Source: Flavipsychrobacter sp. (GTDB lineage: Bacteria > Bacteroidota > Bacteroidia > Chitinophagales > Chitinophagaceae). Taken from it: 64,000 bases of DNA. The position numbers and the translations under genes are program-made. Every line of letters begins with the position of its first letter. Within the stretch, counting starts at the first letter, position 1. This document shows positions 26,960 to 37,543 of the stretch, one piece after another. The notes beneath the pieces are model-generated. The model was not told the origin of the DNA, did no database searches, and saw only the letters and a program-made list of their open reading frames with translations. The DNA is taken from the NCBI GenBank assembly GCA_031292525.1, contig JARLGY010000037.1, positions 124,001 to 188,000 on the forward strand. The letters are read 5' to 3'.

Positions 26960-29830
26960 ATGGCAAAAGAGAGAGTAACGAAAGTAACAGACACGAAAGC
27001 AGTTAGGAAAAAGGACGCAGACACCAACCCCGAGGAATCAATAGTAGTAGCAGAACATATACAAGGTATGGACGATGACCACATCTTCATAAAAGGAGCG
27101 CGCATGCACAACCTGAAGAATGTAGATGTAGCAATACCCCGCAACAAACTGGTTGTAGTAACAGGAGTAAGTGGTTCCGGAAAGTCTTCCCTTACAATGG
27201 ACACCCTTTTTGCAGAAGGTCAGCGCCGCTACGCAGAAAGCCTCAGTGCGTATGCACGACAGTTCCTCATGCGTATGGATAAGCCCGATGTAGATTACAT
27301 ACATGGCATATGCCCTGCAATAGCAATAGAACAAAAAGTAACCACACGCACACCACGTAGCACAGTGGGTAGCATGACAGAAATATATGACTACCTGCGG
27401 TTATTGTTTGCAAGGGCAGGCCATACCTATTCACCAATTAGCGGCAATGAAGTAAAGAAGGATACTGTAACTGATGTTGTTGAGTATATAAAGACACTCG
27501 ATAAAGGAGTACGAATTCAGTTCATTGTGCCGCTCATCACCCGTTATGGACGCTCCATTCAGGAAGAGCTCAACATACTGATGCAAAAGGGCTTTTCTCG
27601 CGTGTATGCAAAAGAAGGCGATAGCAAACCTATACGCATTGAAGACCTGCAGGATGGTACAATACAGCTGCCAACCACACAGATATACTTGCTCATAGAT
27701 CGTATTGTAGTCAAGGATTTTGACGAGGATGATTTGCACCGCATGGCAGATAGCATACAAACTGCTTTTTACGAAAGCGAAGGCGACTGCTTACTGGAAA
27801 TAGACGGGGATAAAATGGTCAACTTCAATAACCGGTTCGAAGCCGATGGAATGAAGTTTGAAGAACCTACACCTAACTTATTCTCGTTCAACAATCCCTA
27901 TGGTGCCTGCCCTACTTGCGAAGGCTTTGGGCAAACCCTGGGTATAGATGAAGACCTGGTAATACCCGACAAGCGACTAAGTGTTTACGAAAGCGCGGTA
28001 GCTTGCTGGCGTGGAGAGAAAATGAGCGAATGGAAAGATGGATTTATAAGAAGCGCATCAAAGTATAATTTCCCTATACACAAACCTGTAGCAGATCTTA
28101 CCGAAAAGGAATTTGATTTGCTGTGGGAGGGTAACGATAAAGTAAGCGGCATCCGCGACTTTTTCACAATGGTAGAGCAGAACCTGTACAAGGTACAGTA
28201 CAGGGTAATGCAGGCACGTTATCGCGGTCGCACGGTTTGCCCCACATGCAAAGGTTCCAGGCTTAGGCCCGATGCTCTATATGTAAAAGTGGGCAGCGCC
28301 ACCATTGCAAACCTCATGTTCATTCCTACTACTGAACTATACGAATGGTTCAGGAATCTGGAACTCAGTGAATATGACCAATCTGTTGCCAAGCGAATTT
28401 TACTGGAAATTGATCAGCGTATAAAAACTTTGCTGGACGTCGGGTTGGGATATTTGTCGCTAGGACGGTTAGCTAATACCCTCTCTGGTGGAGAAAGCCA
28501 AAGGATACAGCTTACCAAATTCCTCGGCAGTAATCTTACAGACTCATTATATATTTTGGATGAGCCAAGTATAGGCCTGCACGCACGCGATACTGCACGA
28601 CTTATAGATGTACTTAAAAACCTGCGCGACCTGGGTAATACCGTTGTGGTTGTAGAGCACGATGAAATGATGATGCGCGAGGCCGACTATATTATAGATA
28701 TGGGGCCGCTTGCCAGTCACTTGGGTGGCGAGGTTATAGCAGCCGGCAACTACAGCCAAATCATAAAGAACCCTAAAAGCCTTACCGGCCAATATCTTTC
28801 CGGTAAAATGCACATAGATGTGCCACCTGTAAAACGCAAACCCAATGGCAATATACGCATAGAGGGCTGCCGGCAGCACAATCTGAAGAATGTTGATGTC
28901 AGCTTCCCCCTCAACTTGCTCTGTGTAGTAACCGGGGTAAGTGGCTCGGGCAAAACAACTTTGGTAAAACAAACTTTATATCCTGCGTTACAGAAACACT
29001 ATGGCGAGGGCACAGAAAAACCTGGCTTATATAAATCACTGACCGGCGACCTTGCCAATATAAATCATGTGGAAATGGTCGATCAGAATCCTATTGGCAA
29101 GTCGTCAAGGAGCAACCCGGTCACTTACATAAAGGCGTACGATGAGATACGCAAACTATACACTAAGCAGCCGCTGGCAAAAATGCGTGGCTTTGCAGAA
29201 AAACACTTTTCTTTCAATACCGATGGTGGCCGTTGCGATACCTGTAAAGGGGAAGGTGAAGTTGTGGTAGAAATGCAATTCCTTGCAGATATACATTTGC
29301 TGTGCGAGGTGTGTAAAGGCAAACGTTTTAAGGAAGAGGTGCTTGAAGTAACCTACAGGACAAAAAACATTTTCGACATACTGGAGATGAGTGTAGATGA
29401 AGCTATAGCTTTCTTTGCAGATGAGAAAAAACTGGCTGCAGCACTGCAGCCGCTTAGCGATGTAGGATTAGGATATATAAAGCTGGGCCAAAGCAGTGAC
29501 ACACTCAGTGGTGGCGAAGCTCAAAGGGTAAAGCTGGCATCGTTCCTGGGTAAAAATAGTTCAAAGGATAAAATACTGTTCATATTTGATGAGCCCACAA
29601 CAGGGCTGCATATGCACGATATAAAAAAGCTCCTCGGCTCATTTAATGCACTTATAGAACAGGGCCATTCCATAATAGTGATAGAGCATAATACTGATGT
29701 TATTAAGTGCGCCGACTATGTAATAGATCTTGGCCCTGAAGGTGGTATGGGCGGTGGCTACCTGCTATACGAAGGTAAACCCGAAGGATTGAAGAAAGTG
29801 AAAGAAAGTTATACGGGCCAATACATGTAA
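26960..29830 (+). CDS. uvrA: Excinuclease ABC subunit A
   Basis: 956 residues from ATG at 26960 (MAKERVTK); ten upstream codons begin with TTG and are unlikely. Two ABC ATPase modules are complete: Walker [11 protein letters not shown] and [10 protein letters not shown], signature LSGGESQR and LSGGEAQR, and Walker B LYILDEPS and LFIFDEPT. Zinc-binding [16 protein letters not shown] and [16 protein letters not shown] pairs are intact. UvrA scans DNA for bulky lesions with UvrB. The N-terminal 40 residues are a charged extension. The stop codon abuts, with no space, the stop of the convergent EamA gene. Confidence 0.97.
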   Translation: MAKERVTKVTDTKAVRKKDADTNPEESIVVAEHIQGMDDDHIFIKGARMHNLKNVDVAIPRNKLVVVTGVSGSGKSSLTMDTLFAEGQRRYAESLSAYARQFLMRMDKPDVDYIHGICPAIAIEQKVTTRTPRSTVGSMTEIYDYLRLLFARAGHTYSPISGNEVKKDTVTDVVEYIKTLDKGVRIQFIVPLITRYGRSIQEELNILMQKGFSRVYAKEGDSKPIRIEDLQDGTIQLPTTQIYLLIDRIVVKDFDEDDLHRMADSIQTAFYESEGDCLLEIDGDKMVNFNNRFEADGMKFEEPTPNLFSFNNPYGACPTCEGFGQTLGIDEDLVIPDKRLSVYESAVACWRGEKMSEWKDGFIRSASKYNFPIHKPVADLTEKEFDLLWEGNDKVSGIRDFFTMVEQNLYKVQYRVMQARYRGRTVCPTCKGSRLRPDALYVKVGSATIANLMFIPTTELYEWFRNLELSEYDQSVAKRILLEIDQRIKTLLDVGLGYLSLGRLANTLSGGESQRIQLTKFLGSNLTDSLYILDEPSIGLHARDTARLIDVLKNLRDLGNTVVVVEHDEMMMREADYIIDMGPLASHLGGEVIAAGNYSQIIKNPKSLTGQYLSGKMHIDVPPVKRKPNGNIRIEGCRQHNLKNVDVSFPLNLLCVVTGVSGSGKTTLVKQTLYPALQKHYGEGTEKPGLYKSLTGDLANINHVEMVDQNPIGKSSRSNPVTYIKAYDEIRKLYTKQPLAKMRGFAEKHFSFNTDGGRCDTCKGEGEVVVEMQFLADIHLLCEVCKGKRFKEEVLEVTYRTKNIFDILEMSVDEAIAFFADEKKLAAALQPLSDVGLGYIKLGQSSDTLSGGEAQRVKLASFLGKNSSKDKILFIFDEPTTGLHMHDIKKLLGSFNALIEQGHSIIVIEHNTDVIKCADYVIDLGPEGGMGGGYLLYEGKPEGLKKVKESYTGQYM

Positions 29831-30244
29831 TTACAATATCAACACAAACGTACCACCTATAATAAGGGCCGCTCCTATAGCGGTCTTTATTGTAAGTGTT
29901 TCACCCAGGAAGAGTACGGCCATACCTATAGCCAGTGCCACGCTCAGCTTATCAATAGGCGCAACTTTCGATACATCACCAATTTTCAGGGCGTGAAAAT
30001 AAAACACCCACGACAATCCTGTAGCCACTCCGCTTAACACAAGAAAGAGCCAGTTCTGCTGTGTAAGACTATGAATGCCAGGCACCTTGCCCCTGCTAAA
30101 TGCTATACCCCACGCTACAAAAAGTATAACGATGGTGCGTATCGCTGTAGCCAGGTCTGAATCCACACCTTTCATACCCACCTTTGCCAGTATGGCTACC
30201 AGCGAAGCAAAGAAAGCAGAGAGCAATGCATAAATCCACCACAT
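29831..30244 (-). CDS. Half-size EamA (DMT) transporter
   Basis: 137 residues with about five hydrophobic segments (4-22, 34-50, 64-84, 100-116, 119-136), one EamA repeat: WIYALLSAFFASLVAILAKVGM at the start and a GVATGLSWVFYFHAL plus FLGETLTIKTAIGAALIIGG end. Most drug/metabolite transporters have two such repeats; single-repeat members act as dimers. It is 43 bases after the RND gene on the same strand and may be the last gene of that operon. Its stop codon directly abuts that of uvrA (TAATTA). Confidence 0.85.
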   Translation of the reverse strand: MWWIYALLSAFFASLVAILAKVGMKGVDSDLATAIRTIVILFVAWGIAFSRGKVPGIHSLTQQNWLFLVLSGVATGLSWVFYFHALKIGDVSKVAPIDKLSVALAIGMAVLFLGETLTIKTAIGAALIIGGTFVLIL

Positions 30245-30287
30245 AAGCTATTGTTTAATGATCAGCATTGTAAAAATAGTGCCTTTA

Positions 30288-33200
30288 TTAATCTTTCTCA
30301 TCCTTATACAATACCCCAAGCAAACTTGGAAGTACCACTAACAATAAAGGCAGGGCTATAACGAATCCCCCAATTACGGCAATTGCCAATGGCTGGTGCA
30401 GTTGCGCACCGGTACCAATACCTAATGCTAATGGTAACAATGCTATTATTGCTCCCAACGCTGTCATCAATTTGGGGCGCAGTCTGGTAGATATTGCAAA
30501 TACTATCGCATCCTTAACCGTTTTATCCCGTATCGCATCCTTGAATTGCAGGAAAGTAAAGATGGCATTCTCACCTATTATCCCCACTATCATAATAAGG
30601 CCGGTATAGCTACCCACATTCAGTGGCGTGCGGGTTATGTATAGCGCAAGATAGCTGCCTGCTATTCCACATATAGCAACCCCAACTATCAGAAGAGCTA
30701 CTCTAAACTCTTTAAACAAAAATAAGATCACTCCAAACACCAGTAAACTACTGGCCACCAATATCATCAGCAGTTCGCTGAAAGAGCGTTGCTGTTCAGC
30801 ATAAGATCCTCCATATTCTATATGGTATCCTTGCGGCAGGTTAACATTCTTTTTGATCTGATTTTGTATATCACCCATCACCCCACCCAGGCTGCGTTTT
30901 TCCAGTCGTGCAGTTACTACACTCATGCTTTGCAGATTCTCACGCTGTATTTCTGCATCACCGCTGTTCACTACAATAGTGGCTAATTCGCCTATTGGCT
31001 TCAACTTTCCATTGGGTAAAAATATCTGCATGTTGCGCACCTGTTCCACACTTAGCTTACGGCCTCCAGGATACACAATGCGTATATTAGCTACTTGCTC
31101 TTTTTCCAGTACTGTGCCCACTATATTCCCTTCAAGTGCTGTTTGTAATTGGTATTGCAGGTTGGCAGGTGTAAGTCCATATTGGGCCAGCTTTGTAAAA
31201 TCAGGCATCACACTTACAGAAGGTCCGGCTACAACTATACCATTAAATATATCAGCTGCTCCTTCCACCTTACTGATCACATCTGCTACGTTTGTCGCAA
31301 GTTGTTGTAGGGTCTGCTGGTTATCTCCAAATATTTTAATCTCTATAGGCTGCACACTGGTCATCAGGTCGCCCAGCATATCTGTTATAACTTGTCCAAA
31401 ATCTATACGCAACGCAGGCTGCGACTGTTCTATTTTATGTCGCAGTTCTTTTATTACATCTTCGGTAGTTCTGCTTCTATCTTTTTTCAGCTGTATCAGG
31501 TAATCCCCCCTATTAGGCTCTGTAATGAAAAAACCCATCTGCGTACCTGTCCGTCTGCTATAGGCCTGCACTTCAGGCGTAGCAGTCACAATCTTTTCTA
31601 CCTCACGCAGCATACGGTCTGTTTCGTCTAGCGATGTACCGGGTGGAGAACTATAATCCAGTACAATACTACCCTCATCCATCTCTGGCAAAAAACCTGT
31701 TTCCAGGTGCGGCACAACAAACACTATAGATGCTATCAAAAACGCAATGAATACAAAGCTCAAGTAAGGGCGTGCTATAAAATATCCTACCCATTTCCTG
31801 TTCTTTACCGGGTGCGCTTTTATAGTTTCATTACTCTTGTTATTGCCCAATAGCAAGTACACCACAGGCAATCCTATCCATGTAACAAAGAAAGAACACG
31901 CCAATGTAATGATCATCGTATTGGTCAGCACTTTAAAGTAAGCGCCGGCTACTCCCGTCATCAGCACAAACGGTACAAATATCACAATTGTACTTATAGA
32001 CGAACCCACCATTGCAGGAAACAGGTAGTTGATAGACTTCTGGATCAATGCGGTTGCAGGTTCATCAGGATGTTCTTCGCGGGTACGGTGTATCTGTTCT
32101 ACAACTACTATCGCATCATCTATAATCAAGCCTATAGAAGCAGCTATGGCCCCCAGGGTCATAATATTGAATGTATAGCCAACCCCGTATATGATGATCA
32201 GTGTAAGGCACAGTGTTATCGGGATGGTTATAAGAATAGTAAGACTTGCACGCAGTGAACGTAGAAATATAATAGCTACGATTATAGCTAGGGCGAGTCC
32301 CACCCACAAACTATCTGTAACACTTTTAACCGAATCATTTACAAAATCAGATTGTATATAATAAGGCTTTAAGCTCACATCCTTAGGCAGTATATCCTTC
32401 AGCTTTTCTATGCGCCTTTTTACCTCTTCCGATAGCGGAACAAGGTTAGCATTGGGTTGCTTGATCACAGCAAGCAATATAGCATCGCGCCCGTTGGCAT
32501 TGATGCGGGTATATTCCACAGCTTCCTTAACTCCTACGTCTGCAATATCACTCAGCAATACAATACGCTTCCCGTCATTACGTACTACTATGTGCTGTAT
32601 ATCATCTACACTATGTACCGTTGCATCAGTTATGGTAAGGTACAAGTACCGGTAGTCTGACAAGTAACCATTCGACCTGATAAATCCTGTTTGCGACAAT
32701 GCATTATTAATAGAGTCGGGAGTTATACCCAACGTACTCATTACCTGTTGCTTCAATGTCAGCCAGTATTCTTTCTGCCTTCCTCCTATCACTCTTACTT
32801 CAGCCACTCCCGCTACTTGCGATAGATAGGGCTTAATGGTATAGTTAGCTAGTTGCTTTAACTCTATGGGCGATTTACTGTTGCTTTCAAGGGTATAACC
32901 CATCACGGGCAGTATAGATGGATTCATCTTTTCTACCGTTATGTGCACATCCGGCGGCAGCACATTTTTTATTTCATTGATGCGCGATTCTATTCTCTGT
33001 TGGCTCAGGTCTATATTAGCATCCCAATCCATAAATGTTGATATTTCGCAACTACCCCTGCTCGTTGTACTCCTCACATCCTGCAATCCGGGTACTTGTT
33101 TTATAGCAGCTTCAAGGGGTTTGGTAACAGTAACCATCATTTTGTTTACTGGCTGTTCCCCTGCATCTGCTATAACTTTTATCTTAGGGAATGTAATTTC

Positions 33201-33308
33201 AGGAAACAATGAGGTTTGCAGCTTGCTATATGCCAGCACACCACCTAAAAGCAATACAGCCAATAAAACAGTTAGTGGATTCTTGTATGAGACAAAGAAG
33301 TTCTTCAT
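30288..33308 (-). CDS. RND efflux permease (AcrB/CusA superfamily)
   Basis: 1006 residues. N-terminal MKNFFVSYKNPLTVLLAVLLLGG is helix 1; two large periplasmic loops (about 40-320 and 545-845) and twelve helices follow the RND plan. The proton-relay helix reads AASIGLIIDDAIVVVEQI with the conserved Asp pair, and repeats such as GEQPVNKMMVTVTKPLEAAI mark the porter domain. The protein pumps substrates out with TolC and membrane-fusion partners encoded just upstream (6-base gap). Specific substrate, metal or organic, is not evident: the CusA methionine triad was not identified. The local two-component pair is the probable regulator. Confidence 0.93.
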   Translation of the reverse strand: MKNFFVSYKNPLTVLLAVLLLGGVLAYSKLQTSLFPEITFPKIKVIADAGEQPVNKMMVTVTKPLEAAIKQVPGLQDVRSTTSRGSCEISTFMDWDANIDLSQQRIESRINEIKNVLPPDVHITVEKMNPSILPVMGYTLESNSKSPIELKQLANYTIKPYLSQVAGVAEVRVIGGRQKEYWLTLKQQVMSTLGITPDSINNALSQTGFIRSNGYLSDYRYLYLTITDATVHSVDDIQHIVVRNDGKRIVLLSDIADVGVKEAVEYTRINANGRDAILLAVIKQPNANLVPLSEEVKRRIEKLKDILPKDVSLKPYYIQSDFVNDSVKSVTDSLWVGLALAIIVAIIFLRSLRASLTILITIPITLCLTLIIIYGVGYTFNIMTLGAIAASIGLIIDDAIVVVEQIHRTREEHPDEPATALIQKSINYLFPAMVGSSISTIVIFVPFVLMTGVAGAYFKVLTNTMIITLACSFFVTWIGLPVVYLLLGNNKSNETIKAHPVKNRKWVGYFIARPYLSFVFIAFLIASIVFVVPHLETGFLPEMDEGSIVLDYSSPPGTSLDETDRMLREVEKIVTATPEVQAYSRRTGTQMGFFITEPNRGDYLIQLKKDRSRTTEDVIKELRHKIEQSQPALRIDFGQVITDMLGDLMTSVQPIEIKIFGDNQQTLQQLATNVADVISKVEGAADIFNGIVVAGPSVSVMPDFTKLAQYGLTPANLQYQLQTALEGNIVGTVLEKEQVANIRIVYPGGRKLSVEQVRNMQIFLPNGKLKPIGELATIVVNSGDAEIQRENLQSMSVVTARLEKRSLGGVMGDIQNQIKKNVNLPQGYHIEYGGSYAEQQRSFSELLMILVASSLLVFGVILFLFKEFRVALLIVGVAICGIAGSYLALYITRTPLNVGSYTGLIMIVGIIGENAIFTFLQFKDAIRDKTVKDAIVFAISTRLRPKLMTALGAIIALLPLALGIGTGAQLHQPLAIAVIGGFVIALPLLLVVLPSLLGVLYKDEKD

Positions 33309-33314
33309 GAGCCG

Positions 33315-34244
33315 TTATTGTACTATTTTAACCTTTGCCGTATCTCCCAATCCGTAATTCCCACCTGTCAATATTCTATCACTTGCTCTAAATACTGGCG
33401 ATAATATTTCTACTCTATCCTTGGTTTCTATTCCTTTCTGTACAGGTACTTTTACAGCAGTAACAGAATCCATCATTTTCATTACCCAAAATTCGCTTTG
33501 TATATCATTGCTTAGTATTGAGGTCTTAGGTAAAGAAGCTGTATGGGTTTGATTTTTTACTATCCTTACTTTAGCGATCAGGTTTTCAGGCAGGTGATTG
33601 GCTTGTGGTACTTTAATAACCATACTCTGCGTTTGTGATGTCGGATCCACCGTTGGCATTGCCGCTGCTACCCAACCATCAAGATGTGTGCTGTCAGGCA
33701 ATATCACTTCCACGTGCTTATTGAGCGGTACATACTTCTTAAGTTCATAAGGCAGTTCCAATACAAAAGCAAAACTGTTCTCATCGCTTATTACGGCTAG
33801 TTGCTCTCCATCTTGTACATAGTCACCCACCTGGTGGTTCAGTTGAGTGATGAAACCGTTACTGCCGGCACGTATATTATTTACCCCGGTAAACTTAAAA
33901 GCAGGATCCAGTTTGTTTATGGTATTGCCAATGCTTTCTGCCTCTTTGGTTTTTAGAGTAAACAATACCTGCCCTGCGTTAACATATTTACCGGGCGTAG
34001 CATTCATGGATTTAATATATCCACCCGCATTTGCCTTAGCATAGCTCTTTTGCATGTATGCCGATGTTGCATTCAACTCCAGGTATTCCGTAAGCGGATT
34101 ATTATCAATGCTAGTCACAGTAACAGGTGTTTGCGCTGCTTCTGGTGCTGCTTCTTCGCCTTTCCCTTTTTCAACCTTGCTGCTGCAAGAGCAGAGCATC
34201 GCTATGGCGCAGAATAATATGAATATTTTGGAATGCTGCATCAT
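33315..34244 (-). CDS. Periplasmic adaptor (membrane-fusion) lipoprotein of the RND pump
   Basis: 309 residues with a lipoprotein signal (MLCSC, Cys18 or Cys20). Barrel-sandwich half motifs are visible: YAKANAGGYIKSMNATPGKYVNAGQ (about 70-95) and GSNGFITQLNHQVGDYVQDGEQLAVIS (about 130-155). The coiled-coil hairpin between them is very short. A beta-barrel domain (about 160-230) and a membrane-proximal end (GIETKDRVEILSPVFRASDRILTGGNYGL) follow. It links the RND permease to the TolC protein; genes on both sides are 6-7 bases away, so the three are co-translated. Confidence 0.92.
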   Translation of the reverse strand: MMQHSKIFILFCAIAMLCSCSSKVEKGKGEEAAPEAAQTPVTVTSIDNNPLTEYLELNATSAYMQKSYAKANAGGYIKSMNATPGKYVNAGQVLFTLKTKEAESIGNTINKLDPAFKFTGVNNIRAGSNGFITQLNHQVGDYVQDGEQLAVISDENSFAFVLELPYELKKYVPLNKHVEVILPDSTHLDGWVAAAMPTVDPTSQTQSMVIKVPQANHLPENLIAKVRIVKNQTHTASLPKTSILSNDIQSEFWVMKMMDSVTAVKVPVQKGIETKDRVEILSPVFRASDRILTGGNYGLGDTAKVKIVQ

Positions 34245-34251
34245 AAATAAT

Positions 34252-35502
34252 TTACTTGTTCCAATAGTTGATCTGGTTAATGATCTGCAACCTGCTTACA
34301 CTGTTCTGTACCAGCAGGTTTTTTGCTGTTAAATAATTATTGATAGCTATAACGTAATCTGCAATTTTAGTATCTCCTGTTTCCATTTGCCTCACATCCA
34401 CATCTATAAGGGTTTCCGTGTAGTGTACCTGGTCGTTTATCTCGGCAAGCAGGCTTTCTGTAGCGCTAAGCTGTTGCATTTGTTGTGCTACCTGCTGGTT
34501 GTATTGCTTAAAAAAGAAGTCACGATATCCCTGCCGGGTGTCTTCCTGCAACTGTATTTTCTGGTATTGCAATTTCTTTTGGTGGCCATCGTATATGGGC
34601 AAAGTCAGGTTTAGCCCTGCACTGCCACCAAAGTTCTTATAAGCGTCATAGGTAAGCGATGAGTAGTATCCGCCATTCACATATGCAGACACTTTAGGCC
34701 GGTAACTAAAGTTCAGCAATGCTACGCCGTTCTTCAAAAGCATGCTGTCTATCACATATTTCTGAAAAAACACCGAAGCTCTTGCGTCAGGCAGATGTTG
34801 TAACTCTATTTTGGGTTGGTCCAGTACCACGGCAGCAGTATCATAGATGCCGCATAGGTAATTAAGCCCCGCTATATCTGTTCTATACTGTATGGCAAAC
34901 TGCTTCAACTGCAGCTTTTGTTGCCTGTGTGTCACTAGGAAGGTAAGGTAATCAGTCTGCCTGTATATATTGCTCTGCACCAGTTTTCGCAACAGGCTAT
35001 CTTCCCTATCCAGTAATGCATTGATCTCTATGCTAAAGTTATATTGTTGCAGGTCGCCATAGGCGGTTATGTACTGCGCTACAATGGCACGTCTCAGCTC
35101 CTGCCCGGTTATGTCGCGCGCATTCAGCAGTGAGTCGCGCACTAGCAGTGCGGCGCCCACTTGTATATCCAGGCTTTTTTTACTTACAAAGTTCTGATTT
35201 ACGTTCACCAGTGCATTCACAGTTGCTGTGTTGGTTACTATTTGGTCATACCCATAGCCATTTACCACAGGCGCGTAAAAGTTATTGCTGGTTGCTGTTA
35301 CCTGGGGTTTATAAACGGCACGCACCCTTTGGCTGTCTATCAGTGCAGCACGTGCCTGGTTAGTATGGTCTCTCAGCAGGGGGCTATTATCTAACCCTTG
35401 TTGCAGGTAATACTCCATATCCCGTGTCTGCGCAGCACAATCAATTGCCGCAAACAACGCGATCAACATAAAAATCCTCATATAGCGCTTAATGCTCACC
35501 AT
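34252..35502 (-). CDS. TolC-family outer-membrane efflux protein
   Basis: 416 residues with a signal peptide (about 1-24, CAAQ). Two TolC repeats with long helices are visible: LQQGLDNSPLLRDHTNQARAAL at the start, and LPIYDGHQKKLQYQKIQLQEDTRQGYRDF (about 295-325) in the second. The sequence YVNGGYYSSLT suits a barrel strand. It should form a trimeric outer-membrane channel for the RND pump encoded immediately downstream. The gene starts 54 bases after the histidine kinase stop, within the same operon. Confidence 0.9.
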   Translation of the reverse strand: MVSIKRYMRIFMLIALFAAIDCAAQTRDMEYYLQQGLDNSPLLRDHTNQARAALIDSQRVRAVYKPQVTATSNNFYAPVVNGYGYDQIVTNTATVNALVNVNQNFVSKKSLDIQVGAALLVRDSLLNARDITGQELRRAIVAQYITAYGDLQQYNFSIEINALLDREDSLLRKLVQSNIYRQTDYLTFLVTHRQQKLQLKQFAIQYRTDIAGLNYLCGIYDTAAVVLDQPKIELQHLPDARASVFFQKYVIDSMLLKNGVALLNFSYRPKVSAYVNGGYYSSLTYDAYKNFGGSAGLNLTLPIYDGHQKKLQYQKIQLQEDTRQGYRDFFFKQYNQQVAQQMQQLSATESLLAEINDQVHYTETLIDVDVRQMETGDTKIADYVIAINNYLTAKNLLVQNSVSRLQIINQINYWNK

Positions 35503-35556
35503 TTGTTATATGCTTGCACAAAGGAATAAACAAAACCTGTAGAAATTTTGCACTTG

Positions 35557-36825
35557 CTATCCGCCAATTGTAGTAGATGCGTTAAAATTTACGCAGAATA
35601 TATGCATGTCATTTACATAAGTATAGTTGACTGTAAACCCGGCAAAATCGCATATTTGCTTCACTATCGACAAGCCCAATCCATTTCCTTCAGCTTTCAC
35701 ATCGCTATGCCTGTAAAATCTTTGAAAAACCTGTTCTTGCTCTAACGCCGGCAGGTTTGACGTATTGGCTATGGTCAACAAACCATTATCAAGAGTTATT
35801 ACAATTGCGCCACCTTGTTTATTATACCTCATTGCATTGTTTACCAGGTTGCCGGTCAAAATTTCTGCAAGCTGCCTATGGAAACGCACCGAAAAGGGGG
35901 TTACGGATAAGGATAGGCTAATCTTTCTTTCCAGCATCATTTCAGTAAATTCAGCACACTTGTTTTCCACTACCTCTTCTATCTGCACTTCCTCATTTAA
36001 TGCAAACTGCCTGTTCTCAACCTTAGTAAGTAACAGCAGCGATTGATTGAGCCTCGAAAGCCGCTGCACTGCCTGTTCTATTTCCGCAATACCAGGTCCA
36101 TATTCGTTTAGCAGGTTTTCCTGCTGCATCAGCATATCCATCCGTGTACGTATCACCGCAAGGGGTGTCTGCATTTCATGGGCTGCATGACCGGTAAACT
36201 TTTTAAGCGCCTGGTAATCCTGCTGCACACTATCCATCATAGCAGCTATGCTGTCATTCAGCAATGCAAATTCCTCTATATCTGTTTTTTGCAGCGTTAC
36301 TGCATCTGGTGCCGAAAGGTTATACTGTTTCACTTGTCCTACTGTATCATAAAAGGGTCGCCATATATTGTTCAGTATTCGTCTGTTTATCAATAATCCG
36401 GTCACCAATATCAATGCTATCATCGCCAGTGTCACAAGTATGATCAGGTTCAGTAAAAGCTGTGTGCTCCGTAGTGGTTTACTTACTATTACTCCATATT
36501 TTTCACCCTCCACGGCAATATTAAACCTGACGTCCCTATACAATTCGTCGCGTCCGTCGCCTTGGTAGTTCACTGTCGCATAGCCTTGCTGCACAGGTAC
36601 GCCCTTGCTAAACACTTCATGCTGATCTTTTGTATTGAGTATCTCCGGGAGAACTCCGTGTATCTTCACATATTGATATATCTCCTGCTGTTCCGATTGC
36701 AGAGTACTATCTACCTGTTGCACCAATATATAATGCAGCAACAGATAAAAGGTGAAACCGCCTACCATAAAGACTATTACAGTAGCCATTATGTTAAGGC
36801 GGTTATAGCGGGCAAACAACTTCAT
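35557..36825 (-). CDS. Sensor histidine kinase, pair 2 (efflux operon)
   Basis: 422 residues. Helices at about 12-33 and 122-145 bracket a periplasmic loop of about 85 residues. Phosphoacceptor His216 lies in HAAHEMQTPLAV; N-box VNNAMRYN and G-box GNGLGLSIVKQI are intact. The protein is paralogous to the kinase at 10.8-12.1 kb over the full length, while the sensor loop differs most, so the signals differ. Its start overlaps the response regulator gene by 4 bases. It leads into the TolC/adaptor/RND genes and probably reports envelope stress or the pump's substrate. Confidence 0.9.
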   Translation of the reverse strand: MKLFARYNRLNIMATVIVFMVGGFTFYLLLHYILVQQVDSTLQSEQQEIYQYVKIHGVLPEILNTKDQHEVFSKGVPVQQGYATVNYQGDGRDELYRDVRFNIAVEGEKYGVIVSKPLRSTQLLLNLIILVTLAMIALILVTGLLINRRILNNIWRPFYDTVGQVKQYNLSAPDAVTLQKTDIEEFALLNDSIAAMMDSVQQDYQALKKFTGHAAHEMQTPLAVIRTRMDMLMQQENLLNEYGPGIAEIEQAVQRLSRLNQSLLLLTKVENRQFALNEEVQIEEVVENKCAEFTEMMLERKISLSLSVTPFSVRFHRQLAEILTGNLVNNAMRYNKQGGAIVITLDNGLLTIANTSNLPALEQEQVFQRFYRHSDVKAEGNGLGLSIVKQICDFAGFTVNYTYVNDMHIFCVNFNASTTIGG

Positions 36826-37499
36826 TTTACAGCCAGTTTATACCCCATGCCATATACACTGCGTATATAATCTCCGGCGCCTGCTGCCAGCAATTTCTTT
36901 CTAAGGTTTTTAATATGCGCGTATATAAAATCATAGTTATCCGCCACATCCATATCGTCGCCCCATAAGTGTCCGGCTATTGCATTCTTAGATACTACCC
37001 TATTGCGGTTCACAATAAAGTAAACTAATAGGTCATATTCCTTACGCGTCAATATTACTTCTGCCTGTTGCACATGCACTGTTTTAGCAGATATATCTAG
37101 AGTTATTTCTTCAAAAGCAAGAGTATTACTTCCCTGCATATTTTTCCGTCTTATAATGGCGGCAATACGTACGCTCAATTCTGGCAAGTGAAAGGGCTTT
37201 GCAAGGTAGTCGTCTGCGCCTATCTGCAAACCGGTTATCCTGTCTTCCAGTTCATTTCTGGCCGATATAATGATCACACCATCCATACGGTTTGCCTTTT
37301 TCAGAGCTTTAAGCAGATCCAATCCATTACCGCCTGGTAGCATCAAGTCTAGTACTATACAATCATACTGGTACAGCTCTATCTTTTCAAGCGCACTGCT
37401 ATAATTAGTTACGCACTCGCAAAGGTATTGCTGTGATGATAGGTAATCTACCATACTCCTGTTCAGTCCAGGCTCATCTTCTATTATTAGTATTTTCAC
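36822..37499 (-). CDS. OmpR/PhoB-family response regulator, pair 2 (efflux operon)
   Basis: 225 residues, start GTG as in its paralogue. Receiver with E7/D8 and phosphoacceptor Asp51 (IVLDLMLPGGNG), the conserved KPFH loop, and a winged-helix domain (LTRKEYDLLVYF, YGMGYKLAVK). Identity to the regulator at 12.1-12.7 kb is high throughout, including the AIAGHLWGDDMDVADNYDFIY-like segment, so the two systems are recent duplicates and could cross-talk at phosphorylation or DNA level. Likely controls the efflux genes downstream and its own operon. Confidence 0.92.
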   Translation of the reverse strand: MKILIIEDEPGLNRSMVDYLSSQQYLCECVTNYSSALEKIELYQYDCIVLDLMLPGGNGLDLLKALKKANRMDGVIIISARNELEDRITGLQIGADDYLAKPFHLPELSVRIAAIIRRKNMQGSNTLAFEEITLDISAKTVHVQQAEVILTRKEYDLLVYFIVNRNRVVSKNAIAGHLWGDDMDVADNYDFIYAHIKNLRKKLLAAGAGDYIRSVYGMGYKLAVK

Positions 37500-37543
37500 T
37501 TATAAGTCATGTAAGTTATGGTGAAATACGTTGCTTCATTATT

